From Saururus chinensis (Eukaryota > Streptophyta > Magnoliopsida > Piperales > Saururaceae): a stretch of 64,000 nucleotides of DNA. A program made the position numbers and the translations under genes. Each line of letters opens with the position of its first letter. Position 1 is the stretch's first letter. Where the stretch lies: positions 27,668,756-27,732,755 of the forward strand of contig CP141150.1 of assembly GCA_035235625.1 (NCBI GenBank), given 5' to 3'. This document shows positions 12,139 through 24,454 of the stretch, in pieces. Below the pieces are notes generated by a model, which worked only from the letters and a program-made list of their open reading frames with translations, was not told the origin of the DNA and did no database searches.

Positions 12139-12400
12139 TTATTGTATAGTGTAGGGAAGTGTGTAATGATGCATTATTCCCTTATTAGTACAATAATATT
12201 TAAACATATTAGAGGTGTACTCGCCTCCCCTGTCAGTCCTGAAGAGTTTGACCATCCTCCCTAACCAGGTCCCTACTTCAATTTCAAGCTCTTTGAATTT
12301 AACTAGGGCATCGGATTTTCTATTTACAAGATGCATGTATCCATATATTAAATAGTTATTAATAAAGGTTATGAAATAGGTCATACCTCTGCGAGTCTGA
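12139..12400 (-). pseudogene. Copia integrase core remnant
   Basis: The frame reads YFITFINNYLIYGYMHLV, later LGRMVKLFRTDRGGEY and GIMHHYTLPYTIQ. This matches the rve core pattern (YFITFIDDYSR, the D of RSDRGGEY, then TPQ). The N in place of the first catalytic-region D suggests decay. In an intact element it would insert the cDNA in the nucleus. Confidence 0.88.
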
Positions 12401-12456
12401 ACATTTAGGGGCCCACATATGTCTAAGTGAACTACCCCTAATAGTTCATTTACCCT

Positions 12457-12648
12457 TTATCCCTTTGGAAATAAATGATTGTTCATCTTTCCTGATATGC
12501 AATCCTCACAAACACGTAAGTCTGTAGAAATTTTGGCTAATAACCTGGTATTCGACATTATATATAGTTTTTCTACATTAATATAGCACAAACACATGTG
12601 CCAAAACATTGCATCATTTACAGACAATATAATATACTCAGAAGGCAC
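12457..12648 (-). pseudogene. Copia GAG-pre-integrase domain remnant
   Basis: Contains MFWHMCLCYINVEKLYIMSN and CEDCISGKMNNHLFPKG. These correspond to the WH.RLGH...L and C..C..GK pattern of the zinc-binding domain before the copia integrase. It lies immediately upstream (in element sense) of the core. Confidence 0.8.
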
Positions 12649-12772
12649 TAATTCATTTAGAATAAATTAAATGAGTGAAATATCCAAACAGAATTATCCA
12701 TCGACTAAAGTAGTAATAAAGAAAACTAAGCCACCCTTATCCACTATTGCTTTGCTCATTTTGAATATGAAC

Positions 12773-13020
12773 TCAAATCCCTTCTTGGTGAGAACAAAGA
12801 TGAAGATCATTCCTCATGATAGAGGGTGCAAAGAGCACATCAATCAGGACTAGGGTGGAACCCTCCTTTAAGGGGATCTTATATGTCCCCATGACCTCCA
12901 CATTGTAGCAAGTGTTGTTCCTTATGTAGATTTTATTCAGTCCAGGTAGAAAATTGATCATCTTACCCCTAGAACCCTTGAAGTATGACACATAGACTGT
13001 AGTTGCAGAGTCCAGCCACT
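12773..13020 (-). pseudogene. Copia aspartic protease region remnant
   Basis: Reads MSYFKGSRGK, then VEVMGTYKIPLKEGSTLVL and DVLFAPSIMRNDL. This is the conserved stretch following the DSGA active site in copia proteases (G...L.LG..L.L.DVLYVP...NL). The active-site triad itself is not clearly readable, because the frame decays near 13000. Confidence 0.7.
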
Positions 13021-13068
13021 AGGCATTTAGCTTACTGCTAACATCAAATAATTTTTTTGTTCTTGTCA

Positions 13069-13386
13069 TTATTGTTGTTGTTGGTCTGCTAATCCTTTAG
13101 CTTTGAAGTGGCCCACCTTGTCACATTTGAAACAGATACCCTTGGGTTTGTTATTTTCCTTATTATGAGGTTTCTTTCCGCTTTTCTTAAAAGCTTTCTT
13201 TTTAGAAGGTCCAAGCTCAGTTCCAAGTCTAGGTCCACCATTCTTTCCTCCTTCAGAGTTCTGTGCTAGGTTAGCAATAGTAGGCCCAATATCACTAATA
13301 TAGTTTCTTCTTTCTTGCTCAATCCTAAGCTTGGCAGTTAGAGCTTCCATTATCAACTTCGGTTCACTCACAAGAATTGCATACAA
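13069..13386 (-). pseudogene. Copia gag C-terminal remnant with damaged zinc knuckle
   Basis: A basic stretch leads to CFKCDKVGHFKAKG, a CCHC knuckle (CX2CX4HX4C) in which the last Cys is Gly. Upstream is LTAKLRIEQERRNYI, as in copia gag. In an intact element it would bind RNA in the virus-like particle. A local inverted duplication breaks the frame just beyond 13386. Confidence 0.8.
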
Positions 13387-13419
13387 CCAGTATTAACAAT
13401 GGAAGCTCTAACTGTCAAG

Positions 13420-13890
13420 TAATATTTAACTATGTTTTTATGCTGAAAACACTTACGAGAATTACATATAACCAGTGTTCAATCAAAAAGCAAGTGAATT
13501 ACCCTTAAAGTATGTTCAATTCAACATGTAATTAAGCAAGCAAACTTAAAATGCTACCCACTAAGCATATAAATTAGAATTAAAATACTTTTTAATATTG
13601 CTAAAATTTTATTTTTCTCTCCAAGAAAAATTTGTTGCAACATTACCAAATTAGCCCATGGCTAGTTTGGTTTTTCAACCAAATGCACACCACACATATG
13701 CAATAATAAATCACCTCATTAGCAATCAAACATGCATAAAAAGATGAAGTATAAATTTTTGCATAGAATATGTCCAAGCACTAAAAATAGCTTAGTGAAT
13801 TAACCAAAATGCCCCTAGGGCTAGTTCGGTCAATTCGCACCCAATTCTAATCTAATCAATCAATCACACACTCAATATATAAGCAACTAA

Positions 13891-13923
<33 letters not shown>

Positions 13924-14197
13924 TAGGCATGTAAAGTGAGAATGAATTAGTAACTTGAGTAAAATACAAAGGTGAATTTACTAAATTGCCCCTCTGGCAT
14001 GTCAACGCCCAATTGGATGATCAAATTAAAAAATTCTAGAAACGTATAAAGGCCAATTACTACTCATAGAATTCAATTTCAATTAAATACTAAAAGCCCC
14101 ATCAACAATCAATCATAGAGATGCTAATTTGGGTTTTCCCCAAATTCTAGACAATTAAGCCCTAGATTGGAACTTGTCTTGGGCTTTTCTCAAATCC
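13420..14197. other. Decayed 5' interior of the copia element
   Basis: AT-rich sequence between gag and the primer site where N-terminal gag and leader would be expected. No open frame is recognisable. Includes the TA microsatellite. Confidence 0.5.
13893..13921. repeat. (TA)n microsatellite
   Basis: About 14 uninterrupted TA units. Confidence 0.95.
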
Positions 14198-14211
14198 GGG
14201 CTCTGGTACCA
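14198..14211 (-). other. Primer-binding site, initiator Met tRNA type
   Basis: The minus strand reads TGGTACCAGAGCCC, one mismatch from TGGTATCAGAGC, the initiator-Met primer site of plant LTR elements. It lies one or two bases inside the 5' LTR and fixes the LTR edge at 14213. Confidence 0.8.
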
Positions 14212-14212
14212 C

Positions 14213-15190
14213 TGAAGAGTGGTGGCACAGTGGAAGAGTGGGTGGGCATAAGCCCTAGGGGTAGCACACTTGAGAAAAATCTAATTTTTTTCAACAATAT
14301 CTACACATGCATATGGAATTCAAATCAACATATAGCAATAAACATATTCAAGAGGCAATTTATAAATTAGAAATTGAATTAAGGGAAGATACTTACTGAC
14401 CTTTGCGGCTGATTTGGCCCGGGATGCCAATTCCCTTCACGTCGATGCTCGATTCACAATTGAATAGCAATTCAATAAGAAGATGAGAGAAATAGATTGT
14501 CTATGTATAGATACCTTAAAATCCCTTGCAATGGAATGTAAATCTCTTAATGTAAGGCCCTTAGCCCTTGTCTTGAATCCTCTCGTGGATCTAGATATTG
14601 GCATAGATCCCAAAGCAATCTCCTCACAAAGGAAGATGATGGCGAGAGGAGGAGGCGTGGCCAGCGCCTTATCTCTTCTTCCCCTTGTAAACAGGCCAAG
14701 AGAGATGGAGGGAGAAGAGGGAAGACGTGTTGGAAGAGAGGGGGAGAGTGGAAGATTAGGGCTCTTCCCCTCTTTTGTTATCCTTTTATATTTCCTCTCT
14801 TAAGTGGGCTTAATCTAATAAACCTATATCAATTTTCTACAGATTAATTAGAGGGTAGATACAACAGATGTCGGCTCTGACTCTTCTAGTTCACGAAGGA
14901 CTGAGCCCCTTTGCGCAACCATGCTCGCAATAGGGTTGTACCTCACTAACCACTGTCCGACCATGGACACAAGTTCTAGGATCGGGCCCCACAAAATAAA
15001 TATGTGCACCTTAGTCACATATCGTGTGTGTATGGATGTGGGTCCAATGAAAATGTATGTCACGATGATTCCTGTGGGAGGCGTGATCGCCCCCACTGTC
15101 CTTGGACCCTGTAGTCCATATCGGCTTACCCAAACTATGATGTGAATAAGGATAGACCATGTTGGCCTGAACCTATACAATGATCCAACA
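14213..15190 (-). repeat. Copia 5' LTR
   Basis: Partner of 8953-9950. The minus strand starts TGTTGGATCA at 15190 and ends CTTCA at 14213, next to the primer site. A TATA box lies at 14783-14790 (minus). Confidence 0.85.
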
Positions 15191-17000
15191 CATTAAAACA
15201 TGATGAATGCCAACAACGGTAATCAGCTTCTAGTACCAACTCTAGAGAATAAGGGGTGCACTGTTAGGGTGGGCAATAGCAAAATATTGGGGGGTCATGG
15301 GAGGTGCTAAGCAGTAAAATATGTCAATCTTTTTTCTTTTAATTAAAGGGAAATAAAAGGGTTCTTGTTTTTTGTAGCAGCTGAAATTATTTTAAGTAGG
15401 TAGGATAGGTCCAAAGGCGTGATCCAGTGATGCCAAGTTGCAACAATCGGTAATGATCAAATATAAATCCGTACTTCCCAACGTAATCTGATATGACAAT
15501 TGAAAGTGATCTTTTAATAAATGAAATGTTTAAAAAGCAGCAGTGCCATCTTGGCCAACTTCTAAAATTCCGATGTCTACGTGCAGCATCTGCCTACCTT
15601 CATGCACCCCCAGTTATGCCCCATTTTTTTTAAACAAACATGAACATCAGCTTCAACTGATACTGTAAAATCAAATTTAAAGAAGAAGGTTCCTCAGCTT
15701 TTGACTACGGTGTAACTTAACTGGGCTGCTTATTGAGTAGAATGGATAATCTAGAGGGTTCCTCTTTCCTCAGTAAGCTACGATGTGGAAGTCCTACATC
15801 ATTGCATTGATAAAAAGTGGATTGCGCTATAATTTTGAAAAATGACAAGTACCATCTGTTTTTCAAATGAGGGAAGGTCAATAAATAACACTAAATGAGT
15901 CAATGCCGAGACATATATAAGTGTGCAACTTTTGTTCAATCAGGCTCAATAATTGTCTTTTATATTGTTAAATTTCTTGACTAATCCTCGCATTGCCCTC
16001 TCTCTCCAGATGAAGGAAATAGAAGAGACAATTTCAATAATATTTTTGTATTGCCATATTTTATGAACAAAGAAATGTCACTTTAAATGTGTAACTGGGT
16101 GTCAAATATGAGTCAATCATTGGTGTGTGTCACTAAATCCTGTTGTAAATTCAGCTTGAAAATACTACATTGGTTGATTTGAGTTCAAGATGAAGATATG
16201 GTGACCGCGGGTGGTTATCATAACTCGTATAAAGGTAAATTGACGACACACATCGAACACATAGGATTGAATATGTCATTTAATACTTTGTAAAGAATAA
16301 CAGATGAAGTTTGAAAATTTAGATTGTTTGTGCCGTTTAAAGCTATTGAACATGGAGAGATCGAACGCATGATCCAACGCAATGATACATAAGGAAGAAC
16401 AAGTAATTTTTGAAATATACTACAACATCATTTGCGTTTGAACAAACCTATATTCGTTACTTCGGTCGTTATCTTCGCAATCAAATAAAGCTGTTACATC
16501 ACTCACAATGGACGAGTAGGAATGTGCATGGGAAGAGCCATAGCTAAAATTTAAAACACTTAAGTACATGTTCCCTATTATCATAAGTCTGTTCCATGAC
16601 AGCCACAATTAGTTCAAGCTGACGGTTAAGGTTGCCATCAGGTATGCCGGCCATACATCAAATGGACATTTTGTATTGTTTGAGGAATTTTTTACATATT
16701 ACCTCGCTAAAGATTCAAATATTTCATATTTTTTAAATTTAATACTTAATCTCATATGACCTAGTTTATAACAAATATATCCTTAGATTATAAATGAACT
16801 CATATCCAAGTTCTTATCTCATTAATGAATAATAAAATAAATTTTTTCATATTACCTAGCTAAATAAGCTAATATTCCATATTCCCAGGATTTTAACCAT
16901 AAATGTCATATTACCTATTTCAGGAAAAAACTACCCTTAGGTTTTAAATAAACCCACTACCCATACATATTATAATAAATTAATACCGGAATAGTGCAGC
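15191..17000. other. AT-rich stretch without a recognised gene
   Basis: Nothing recognisable as coding on either strand. Sequence between about 16640 and 17000 has several TACATATTACCT/CATATTACCTA-like phrases, which may be remnants of a transposon end. Confidence 0.4.
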
Positions 17001-18159
17001 GCCATTCCGGTGGAGAGGATACATCGGTGATAGTTAAAAGTCATTGGCAGGAGGTGGACTGGCAGTGACTTATCGGCGAGTTACATTGTTTAGTAAAAAC
17101 CTATTTTTTTACACTGCAGAAGTTGTTCAGCTCCAAAGGCTTCATTTCGGCTGATCTAATCACCATTTAACCCCCATAATGGATAGGATTAATATTTGCA
17201 TACATTACAAGGGAGAGGTAGGCAATGATGGCGTGTATATAGGTGATAAGGTGTGGTTGATGAACATTGATCTGTCAGTGAGGTTTGGCGAGCTACTGCT
17301 TCAAGTCAAAACATGACATGCCATCAATAGTAATATGACTTTGGAGTATTTAATTTCATCTCCTCAATCATCTATTACATATGAATTAGAAGACTTTATC
17401 ATTGTATGCTGAGATGAAGAGTTTGACAACAGTGACAAATTACGATAAGTTGAAAAGAACTAGACATGCAATAGAGCTAAATCACAAGTGGTAATGGCTC
17501 ACCCCAGCTCTAACTTTGGATTGCAGATGGGAGTCAATGATACATAATTAACTTTTGAAACTATCTGATAACAATCAAATTTTGATTATACGACTGTGTA
17601 CTTTATCGTGTACTTGATCACATGATATTTGACCTATCGTGTTTAGTTAAAAGAATATCGTGTGAAGAAAAAATATGATATTTATAATATCACATAACTA
17701 ATTATGCAAAATACATATGTGATATAACACTAATTCTTTTTAGCGCAAATGTAATAACACGACCTGTATACAAAGCTTGTTATTGATTACACGATATTAT
17801 TTGTAAATGTGTAACCGAATACGTAGTGTCGAGTTAGATCGCATATTGATTAACAAGTTAATATATAATACACATTGGGAGAACCGAGAAATTTAAACTC
17901 AACAAATCCATGCCATTCTTCTAACAACAATCCAATGCCTATAAAACATATATATGATAGGAGTCAATCAGACTGAATTAGAAGAAATGTCATCCATGAT
18001 GGGTGGGATAAGGACTTCATTTGATAACTATGAACCCCCATACAACCTTGTAATTACGATTGCAAAGAATTTGAAGAAGTGTGGGGTGATGATCAATGCA
18101 ATGAGAATGATATAATTGACATGGACAGTATGTCTAACAACGAAAAATTCAGGCACAAC

Positions 18160-20460
18160 AAGGTAGCCAATAATTTTGACATTTAGGCTGAGGTGGAGTG
18201 GGAGACAGTCGATGATCTCACCCTATTGGAACCAAATATTGGTGAGGGCGAGCCAATGACTGGCAATTTGCAAGTAAAGGACTACTAGAACCTACTTGAA
18301 ATGGACGCACATTTTCTAAGCATGTTACATTTCAAGAGGGTTTTGATCGACCTAGCAATAAAGGCGAATTTCACTTATCATTTTGTGGATGATAATAGGA
18401 ATATGTATGCCGCAAAGTGCTCCATCAAACTTCTAATTGGTACAAAGGAGCTTCAAACATAGGAGATCATGTGGCTGTAACAAGGTTAGTGCCTGACCAT
18501 TTGTGTGGAACGCAAAGGAAGTCAACTGACCATCCTCTAGCATCACACCTTTAAATTGCGAGAAAATTTTATTGTCTATTTAAAGATTCAGTAGACATTA
18601 CACCAAAAAGCATAGCAAGTTATATTTCGAAGCACTAGGGTATAACTTTAAACCATTAGAAATGTTGGCATGCAGGTAAAGAAAACTTATGAGATTCCTT
18701 GCATCATGTGTTTAGCAACACAACATTTTAATTTGACGTGTTATCGGGCACACAAAGAGCTTACGGTTGCATTTTCTTACAACACAACCTAATTACCTAT
18801 CTTGTTAGCATGAACATGAAGCTTACACAATTCAGGTTTACAAAAATACAACTAGGAACATTGTCATGTTATCAATAATATGACATATTAACTTGTCGTA
18901 TAATCTTTATTAGAAAGTTAACAACTTAATATTCAGTTGTGCAGGTAAAGCACTAACTAATTTTATAGATTGGGACCAAGACAAATCCTATTGCATACTT
19001 CATGCATATAAAATTCTAATATAAAGGATTAATCCAGGAAGTGTAGTTGTTCCAATCAGATCATGTGATATTCCTGGACCTATTGGGGGATACAATTTTA
19101 AAAGTCTTTTGGATGTTTGGGCCGGTTACAAGAGCCTTGAGAACAACATTGAGGCCATAGCTAATGATAGATGTGACTTTCTTGAAGGGAAAGTATCCTG
19201 ATCAGCTATTGATAACAACTGCACTAAATAGGAACAGTAATATACTATGTGTCGCATTTGTAGTGGTCGAGAAGAGTGTGAGAAAATGTGGTACTAGTTT
19301 CTTGAATTGCTTAGAAATAATCTATTTTTTTATCTATCATCCGAGTTGGATATAATTGTTTCTGATAGAATGAAATGTTGTTAAGCAGTATTTTCCCTCT
19401 ACACACCACAGATATTGTATTCTTCACATGGCAGCAAATATGTCGAATAGATTCAAAGACATCTACCTAAAGAACTAGCTTCATGCGATAATTGAAACTT
19501 ATAGATAACACGTGTATGATGAAAAAATGCACAACATTAAATAACATGATCCTGAAGCATTTGCTTTGCAAAATAAGATAGGTTCATAGTACAGGGCCAA
19601 TGTTGCATTTCCAAGAAAAAATATTGAACACTCAGCTCAAACAAGTCCAAAAGTTCTAATGCAATGTTCAAAAAAGCCAGGTTGATGCCTATAACTTGGT
19701 TAATTGAGCATACAAGGGAGTGCACAACCACACTCTCTGAGAAACGTCGGACATATGGACAAAATATGAATGATAAGTTAACCTCATTTGCCTGTAAACA
19801 TATCGAAAACAAAAGAGAAGAAGCAAGGAATGTGCATGTATTGTTGGTATCAAAGTATAAATTCTAGGTTAACTCACTATATCACCAAGTACGTGCAATT
19901 ACTATCATCTGTAAGTTCGTATGTTATTGTCCATCTCATGTAAGTTTATCTGTTAAAATAACATAATAGTTGTGATCGTAAGGCTAGCGTTGACGAGTCG
20001 TGTTTTCTATAACACGACACAGATCATTAATCGTGTTCTCATTAATACGATATTCATTAAACAGGATGTTGTGAATCTGGTTGAACATACGGAAAGTTTC
20101 AGCATCTAGGGCTACTGTGTAAACATATAATTGCAATAATTTATCACTAACACTTCTTTCTGTCTGACTATTATGAAAAATGGTACTCCATAGAAACATA
20201 TAGAATGACATATTGAGAGCCTTTATGCCCAACGATAGGTAAGCACCAGTGGCCACCGACTTGAGTTATTCCTACATTCAACCTACCTATCCCACTCAAG
20301 CAACAGGAGCGTCAAGGAAAAAATCAGATAAAGTCACAACCAAAGGTCAAGGCCCCACAGGAATGTGGAGCATGCGGGCAGTTAGGTTACAACTGCAAAT
20401 GTTATACCAGCGCACAAGAGGACCCTCCGAATGTGGCTGATGGTCCAAATACAAGCCTAA
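18160..20460 (+). pseudogene. Mutator-like (MULE) MURA transposase, decayed
   Basis: Pieces occur in family order. About 18290-18560: an N-terminal MuDR domain (FKRVLIDLAIKANFTYHFVD, DNRNMYAAKCSIKLLIGT). About 19160-19330: the MULE catalytic region, DVTFLKGKYPDQLLITTA followed by NSNILCVAFVVVEK, where the first D is the DDE-type Asp of the DGTFLKGKY motif. About 20050-20110: a SWIM-like zinc finger piece (KFQHLGLLCKHI). About 20290-20420: a basic RKKSDK tail and a region resembling the terminal CCHC knuckle. Stops and frameshifts separate the pieces, so no active enzyme is encoded. Confidence 0.85.
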
Positions 20461-20639
20461 GGAGGGCGATTAAAAGAGTAGGAAAATGACGTAAGGAAAG
20501 ATAACACCGATTAGGGTTGCCTTTTCCACTGATTGGAGGAAATGCCATTGTACAATCATTCTCTTAGAAACACGATTTTTTATGTATCGTGTTATCAATA
20601 GCATGACCTAGTTAAGGATCGTGATGTCGATAACACGAT

Positions 20640-22265
20640 ACTTGGATTTTTTTTTTGTAAACATTCTATATTGTATCATGTAATCAGAAACATGCCCAAA
20701 GGCTTTATGTGTTACCATTTACAAGATAAGAAAGGACTTTCAATGAATATAATATTTATTCCACACTACATGTCACCAATTACAAGAAATTGTTAACATC
20801 ATAATATTGATAATACGACAATAGCATTTAATAAATGATCACTTTTCAAAGAGTCACTCCAATTTTTGGTGTCACCATTTACCGAAGAGTCAGTCCACTT
20901 TGTAGCATAGACTCCATAAGTCTTTAATCACCAATTCGCGAGGAGTCATCACCAATTTCCAAAGCATCTTTCTGAATCAGCAACTAAAAATTCGCACCTC
21001 CTATTAGATCAAGTTACCATTCGGTGCCCACTGCCGGGAGACTGCCAGGATAATGCTCTCACACAGAACTTCGCCGCTAGGATGGATCGAACACCATCTG
21101 TCTCCATGAGCATAGTGTGGTTAGCCATTTGGGCAAAAATGTGGGGCAATCTAAACATTTAAATAATGTCAATCATGACTTCATTACCCTCTGAGGCAAA
21201 TGAGTAGGCTGGTGACGAGTCAAAATCTAGCATTACTTCAATGCCCCGATTGTCTAATTGCATTTTACCTAATGGCTCACCAGGTTGTGGTATTAGAGAC
21301 AATTGGTATACAATCTTATTAAGAAACATTCAACTTTCATTATCGATTGTATTGACTGTGTTTAATCCTTCACTTATAGGTGGTGGTGGAGGAGCGCCTG
21401 CAAATCCTCTTGGAGACAGATGTTGAAACTTCCAGACAGGGCATGTATGATGAACACATCAACTTAGTGTATAAACTTCTATTTTCAGTATTGTGATCGG
21501 TGAATAGATGGTGGTCTACTTATGTATTTTTTGTTTTTTTAATGTTTTGTAAAGAATATTATCCTTGCCGTATATTGACTTCATTTTGTTTATGTAATGG
21601 ACTCATCAAGTAATATTAATAACCAAAAGTGTTTTTTCCTACAACTTTGTCATTCTGCTCTCCTATTTTGCAACTCATGAAAAAGTTTCAAACCATGTCA
21701 TGTAACACTTTATCGATGACACAATATGCACTATATGATACACGACCTATCTGAAGCTTATATTATCGATGACACAATCAACGTATAGTCATCTTCTTGC
21801 TAACATGATCATCAGACTAATATGGCAAAACCTAAATAAACTGAATCCTATCAGATACACGACCAACTGGAAGATCATGTTCTTCCTAACACAATGTAAA
21901 CAATGGTCATATGAATGATGACATGACATACACCTTGACATGTTGTTACTTACATGAGCTATAACCTATCTTAGACAACTTAATATGGCTTTGTGTTATT
22001 AGTAACACGACTTACGTATATACATCATGCTAATTACATGATATGAATCCTATATTAGACTCATGTATATGAGTTCATGTTAGCAGCTATACGACTGAAG
22101 TAAAGTTGCGTAATTGATTACATGATGGGCTACCATAGATTACCCAATAGGTAATGAAATTAAAACAATTAAGTGAACTTTATAAATTGTGTATTGTCAT
22201 AAGAGTCTAAAAAATAGTAAAACATATTACAATTCATCCAATTCTAGATCGAATTCTTGATCAAT
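20640..22265. other. Interior of the MULE between the two relic genes
   Basis: No supported coding region. Contains motif copies near 20569-20640, 21738, 21855 and 21993. A short plus open frame at 21241-21426 has no recognised motif. Confidence 0.45.
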
Positions 22266-22560
22266 TCACCCATGTAGAATGGCCACACAAATATGAGGCA
22301 TAACCAAATTTGTGATCTCCCCTTGGGTAAAATCTTGTTGAAGGACTCCTCTAGCCAGCTCTGCTACATAATACATGAGGAACACACCACAATCTTCGTT
22401 CGTCTTGTGATATGGGCATTTGTTGATCTTCATCAATGACGACTTTCTTGAACCCTTTATGTGTAGGACTCTTTCTATTGCTATGGCAACACGTTTCTGA
22501 ATATGGTCCACCTATATAAAGTGGTGATTGTGGTCACCCTTTAATTGGTTATACCACCTA
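22266..22560 (-). pseudogene. Ulp1-type (C48) cysteine protease relic, C-terminal part
   Basis: The minus frame reads CPYHKTNEDCGVFLMYYVAE, which fits the QxNxxDCGxF pattern around the catalytic Cys of Ulp1/SENP SUMO proteases. It is followed by a helical tail. Upstream, around 22540-22500, are HHF and VDHIQKR pieces, but the catalytic His/Asp segment is not clear. The gene is convergent with the MURA transposase. Plant MULEs of the Kaonashi/KI type carry such ULP1 domains, so I assign it to the same element. Possible upstream exons: 23130-23183 and 25795-26215. Confidence 0.7.
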
Positions 22561-23129
22561 AACCTCTTCTCCCTACATTAGATAATTAGAAGAAGAAGAT
22601 GGTTAGTGATGTAGATCGGAATAAAACCACTCTCGGTGTTAACATTTACCTCTTCATCAAGTTGCCAATGATTTTGGGGTGCATCTCCTCCTTGTCATGC
22701 TACATCCCAACGTTGTAGTAGTGTTGAATTGCGAATCTCCCAAAACAATTGTTGGTATAAAGCATGTGATATCTAATATTGGGCTCCTCTAGAAGTTGGC
22801 TGAAGACATCTATGACGTAAAATCATCAACAGAATATTAGTGTTAGTGATACACAACATACGATACGTCGTGTCAGTATGAACACGACATGTGAATTTAT
22901 CATGTAACTGATAACACAAAAAAATATGTTGTGTAATCATAACTACGCTAGTTATACACAATAATATCATTTTAAAATTATCGTATTATTGATATAACGA
23001 TATGTAGATGTTTCGTACTATCAATAACGCGATAAACAGAAGTGGCATTTGCCACTTTTCATATATCGTGTGATTCATAACATCTTATGTAATGTAACTT
23101 ATGTTCATGAACATGATAAGTAACTATTC

Positions 23130-23183
23130 ATTAATTATTACCTCATTCCTTATGCACTCCTGTCTAAGCAGAGACACATAATC
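23130..23183 (-). pseudogene. Possible upstream exon of the Ulp1-type relic
   Basis: The minus strand reads DYVSLLRQECIRNE-like sequence ending at a GT donor (AATGAG/GTAATA). Its open frame is interrupted at about 23183, where CACTA-type sequence begins. Assignment to the protease gene is inference. Confidence 0.35.
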
Positions 23184-23639
23184 AGTACTGTAAACATCGC
23201 TAATAGTTATTAGTGATGTATAAAAAGCGTCGCTAAATGCGTCGACAAAACTGCCGTCGTTACTACATATTAGCGACACTTACTTCAAACGTCGCTAAAA
23301 GTAACTATTAGTGACGTTTATAAAGTGTCACTATTAGTACAATATTAACGACACTTTTTATTAAGCGTCGCTAATATTATAGTATTAGTGATGTTTATAA
23401 ATGTCGCTAATAAAAAAATATTTAAATGTTTTTTAAAATATATAATTTTTTTAAAAAAATTAAATAAATAATTAGTAGAGACGCTTGTTAGCAAACGTCG
23501 CTAATTAGTGTAATTATTTAAAAAAAATTAAAAACATTTATTTATAAATAAATAATAAAATATTAGCGATGCTTTTGAGGAGCCTCGATAAAAAAAGAAA
23601 AAAGAAAAATTGCGGCTTAAAACAAAATTCTTTTTTTTT

Positions 23640-24300
23640 TTAAATTTCCCGGTTTCGGCCGGGTCTAAAACCTGACCCGAGCGCGGTCGGGTCAGAAGTG
23701 ACCCATGGCGAGGGTCAGTAAGGACCCGCGTAGGTGGGTTAGTAAGGACCATCGTGGCGTGGGTCAGTAGGCGTGGGCCGGTTTGGGCTGACCCGCACAG
23801 GCTAGTCTGAGACCTCTCGCCACGGAAGAGGTTTTAGATCCGCCGAGCCGTCAACCATCCACAACCACCCAAGTGCCAGAAAAAAGTCTGCCCGTTGGCG
23901 GAGGTTCCATATTTGGCCCCGATTACAAGCAGACAGCGGGCGGTGGCGAGACGATAGCAGACGACAGCGAGACGACAACAAACAACAGCAGACGGCGGCG
24001 AGACAACAACGGACGGCGGCGAAACGATTGAACTCCCCACGCACGGAGATGCACAGGCGACCACACACGGGCAGCTAGATGACAGCGCACGGGCGACTGG
24101 ATGACCACGCACAGGCAACTGGTCTGGCTCGTCGGAGATGTCAGATGACCCAAAGTGACACCTTTTTTGTCCCTGCCTGGTTCTGAAGTCTTGCCAAAGG
24201 TGCAGAATATAAAGCACGAGCGGAAATTCGCCCGAGTGCGAAACTTTGCACTCGGGCGAATTTTTGCCCGGGTAAAATCATTTGCGACGCAGTGAAGCAT
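23640..24300. other. GC-rich core of the small CACTA-type element
   Basis: Sharp rise in GC, with GGGTCAGTA-AGGACC phrases at 23680-23780 and a CGGCGAGACGACAACA-type internal repeat at 23935-24030. Overlapping minus-strand open frames exist, but none has recognised motifs. It could be captured host sequence, such as a promoter or first exon, but this is not shown. Confidence 0.5.
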
Positions 24301-24454
24301 CGTAGTTAACTTCATTTGCGACGTTAGAAATAAATGTCGCAACTTGTAAATATAAGTAGCGACAAAACAAATGCAGCGTCGCTAATACAAGTATTATTAG
24401 CGACGCGCAATTCTCACCATCGCTAAATGTCTTAAATTTTTTTATAAAAAAAAC

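Larger units (their letters stand above)
8953..15190 (-). mobile_element. Ty1/copia LTR retrotransposon, full-length but decayed
   Basis: About 6.2 kb, on the minus strand. Two LTRs of about 1 kb (8953-9950 and 14213-15190) flank an interior with gag, protease, integrase, RT and RNase H pieces in copia order. A primer site lies at 14198-14211 and a purine tract next to the left LTR. LTRs differ by many substitutions and indels, and every gene is broken by stops or shifts, so it is old. Five-base flanks (8948-8952 and 15191-15195) do not match, so the target duplication is lost or the ends are slightly misplaced. Confidence 0.9.
17560..23060. repeat. Dispersed palindromic motif AACACGA/TCGTGTT
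   Basis: At least nine exact copies of AACACGA or its complement occur, at 17637, 17756, 19998, 20011, 20031, 20569, 20587, 20632 and near 21993, plus a cluster near 22868-22885 and many one-off variants. Several are paired head-to-head across short spacers, for example TCGTGTTTTCTATAACACGA at 19998-20017, or separated by about 40 bp (20587/20632). The motif is confined to the MULE region and sits in non-coding parts around the transposase and protease relics. Confidence 0.75.

Noticed and set aside
23802-24342. Overlapping minus frames with Cys/Arg-rich repeats in the small CACTA-type element
   Set aside because: Caused by a GC-rich short repeat (CGGCGAGACGACAA); no recognised protein.
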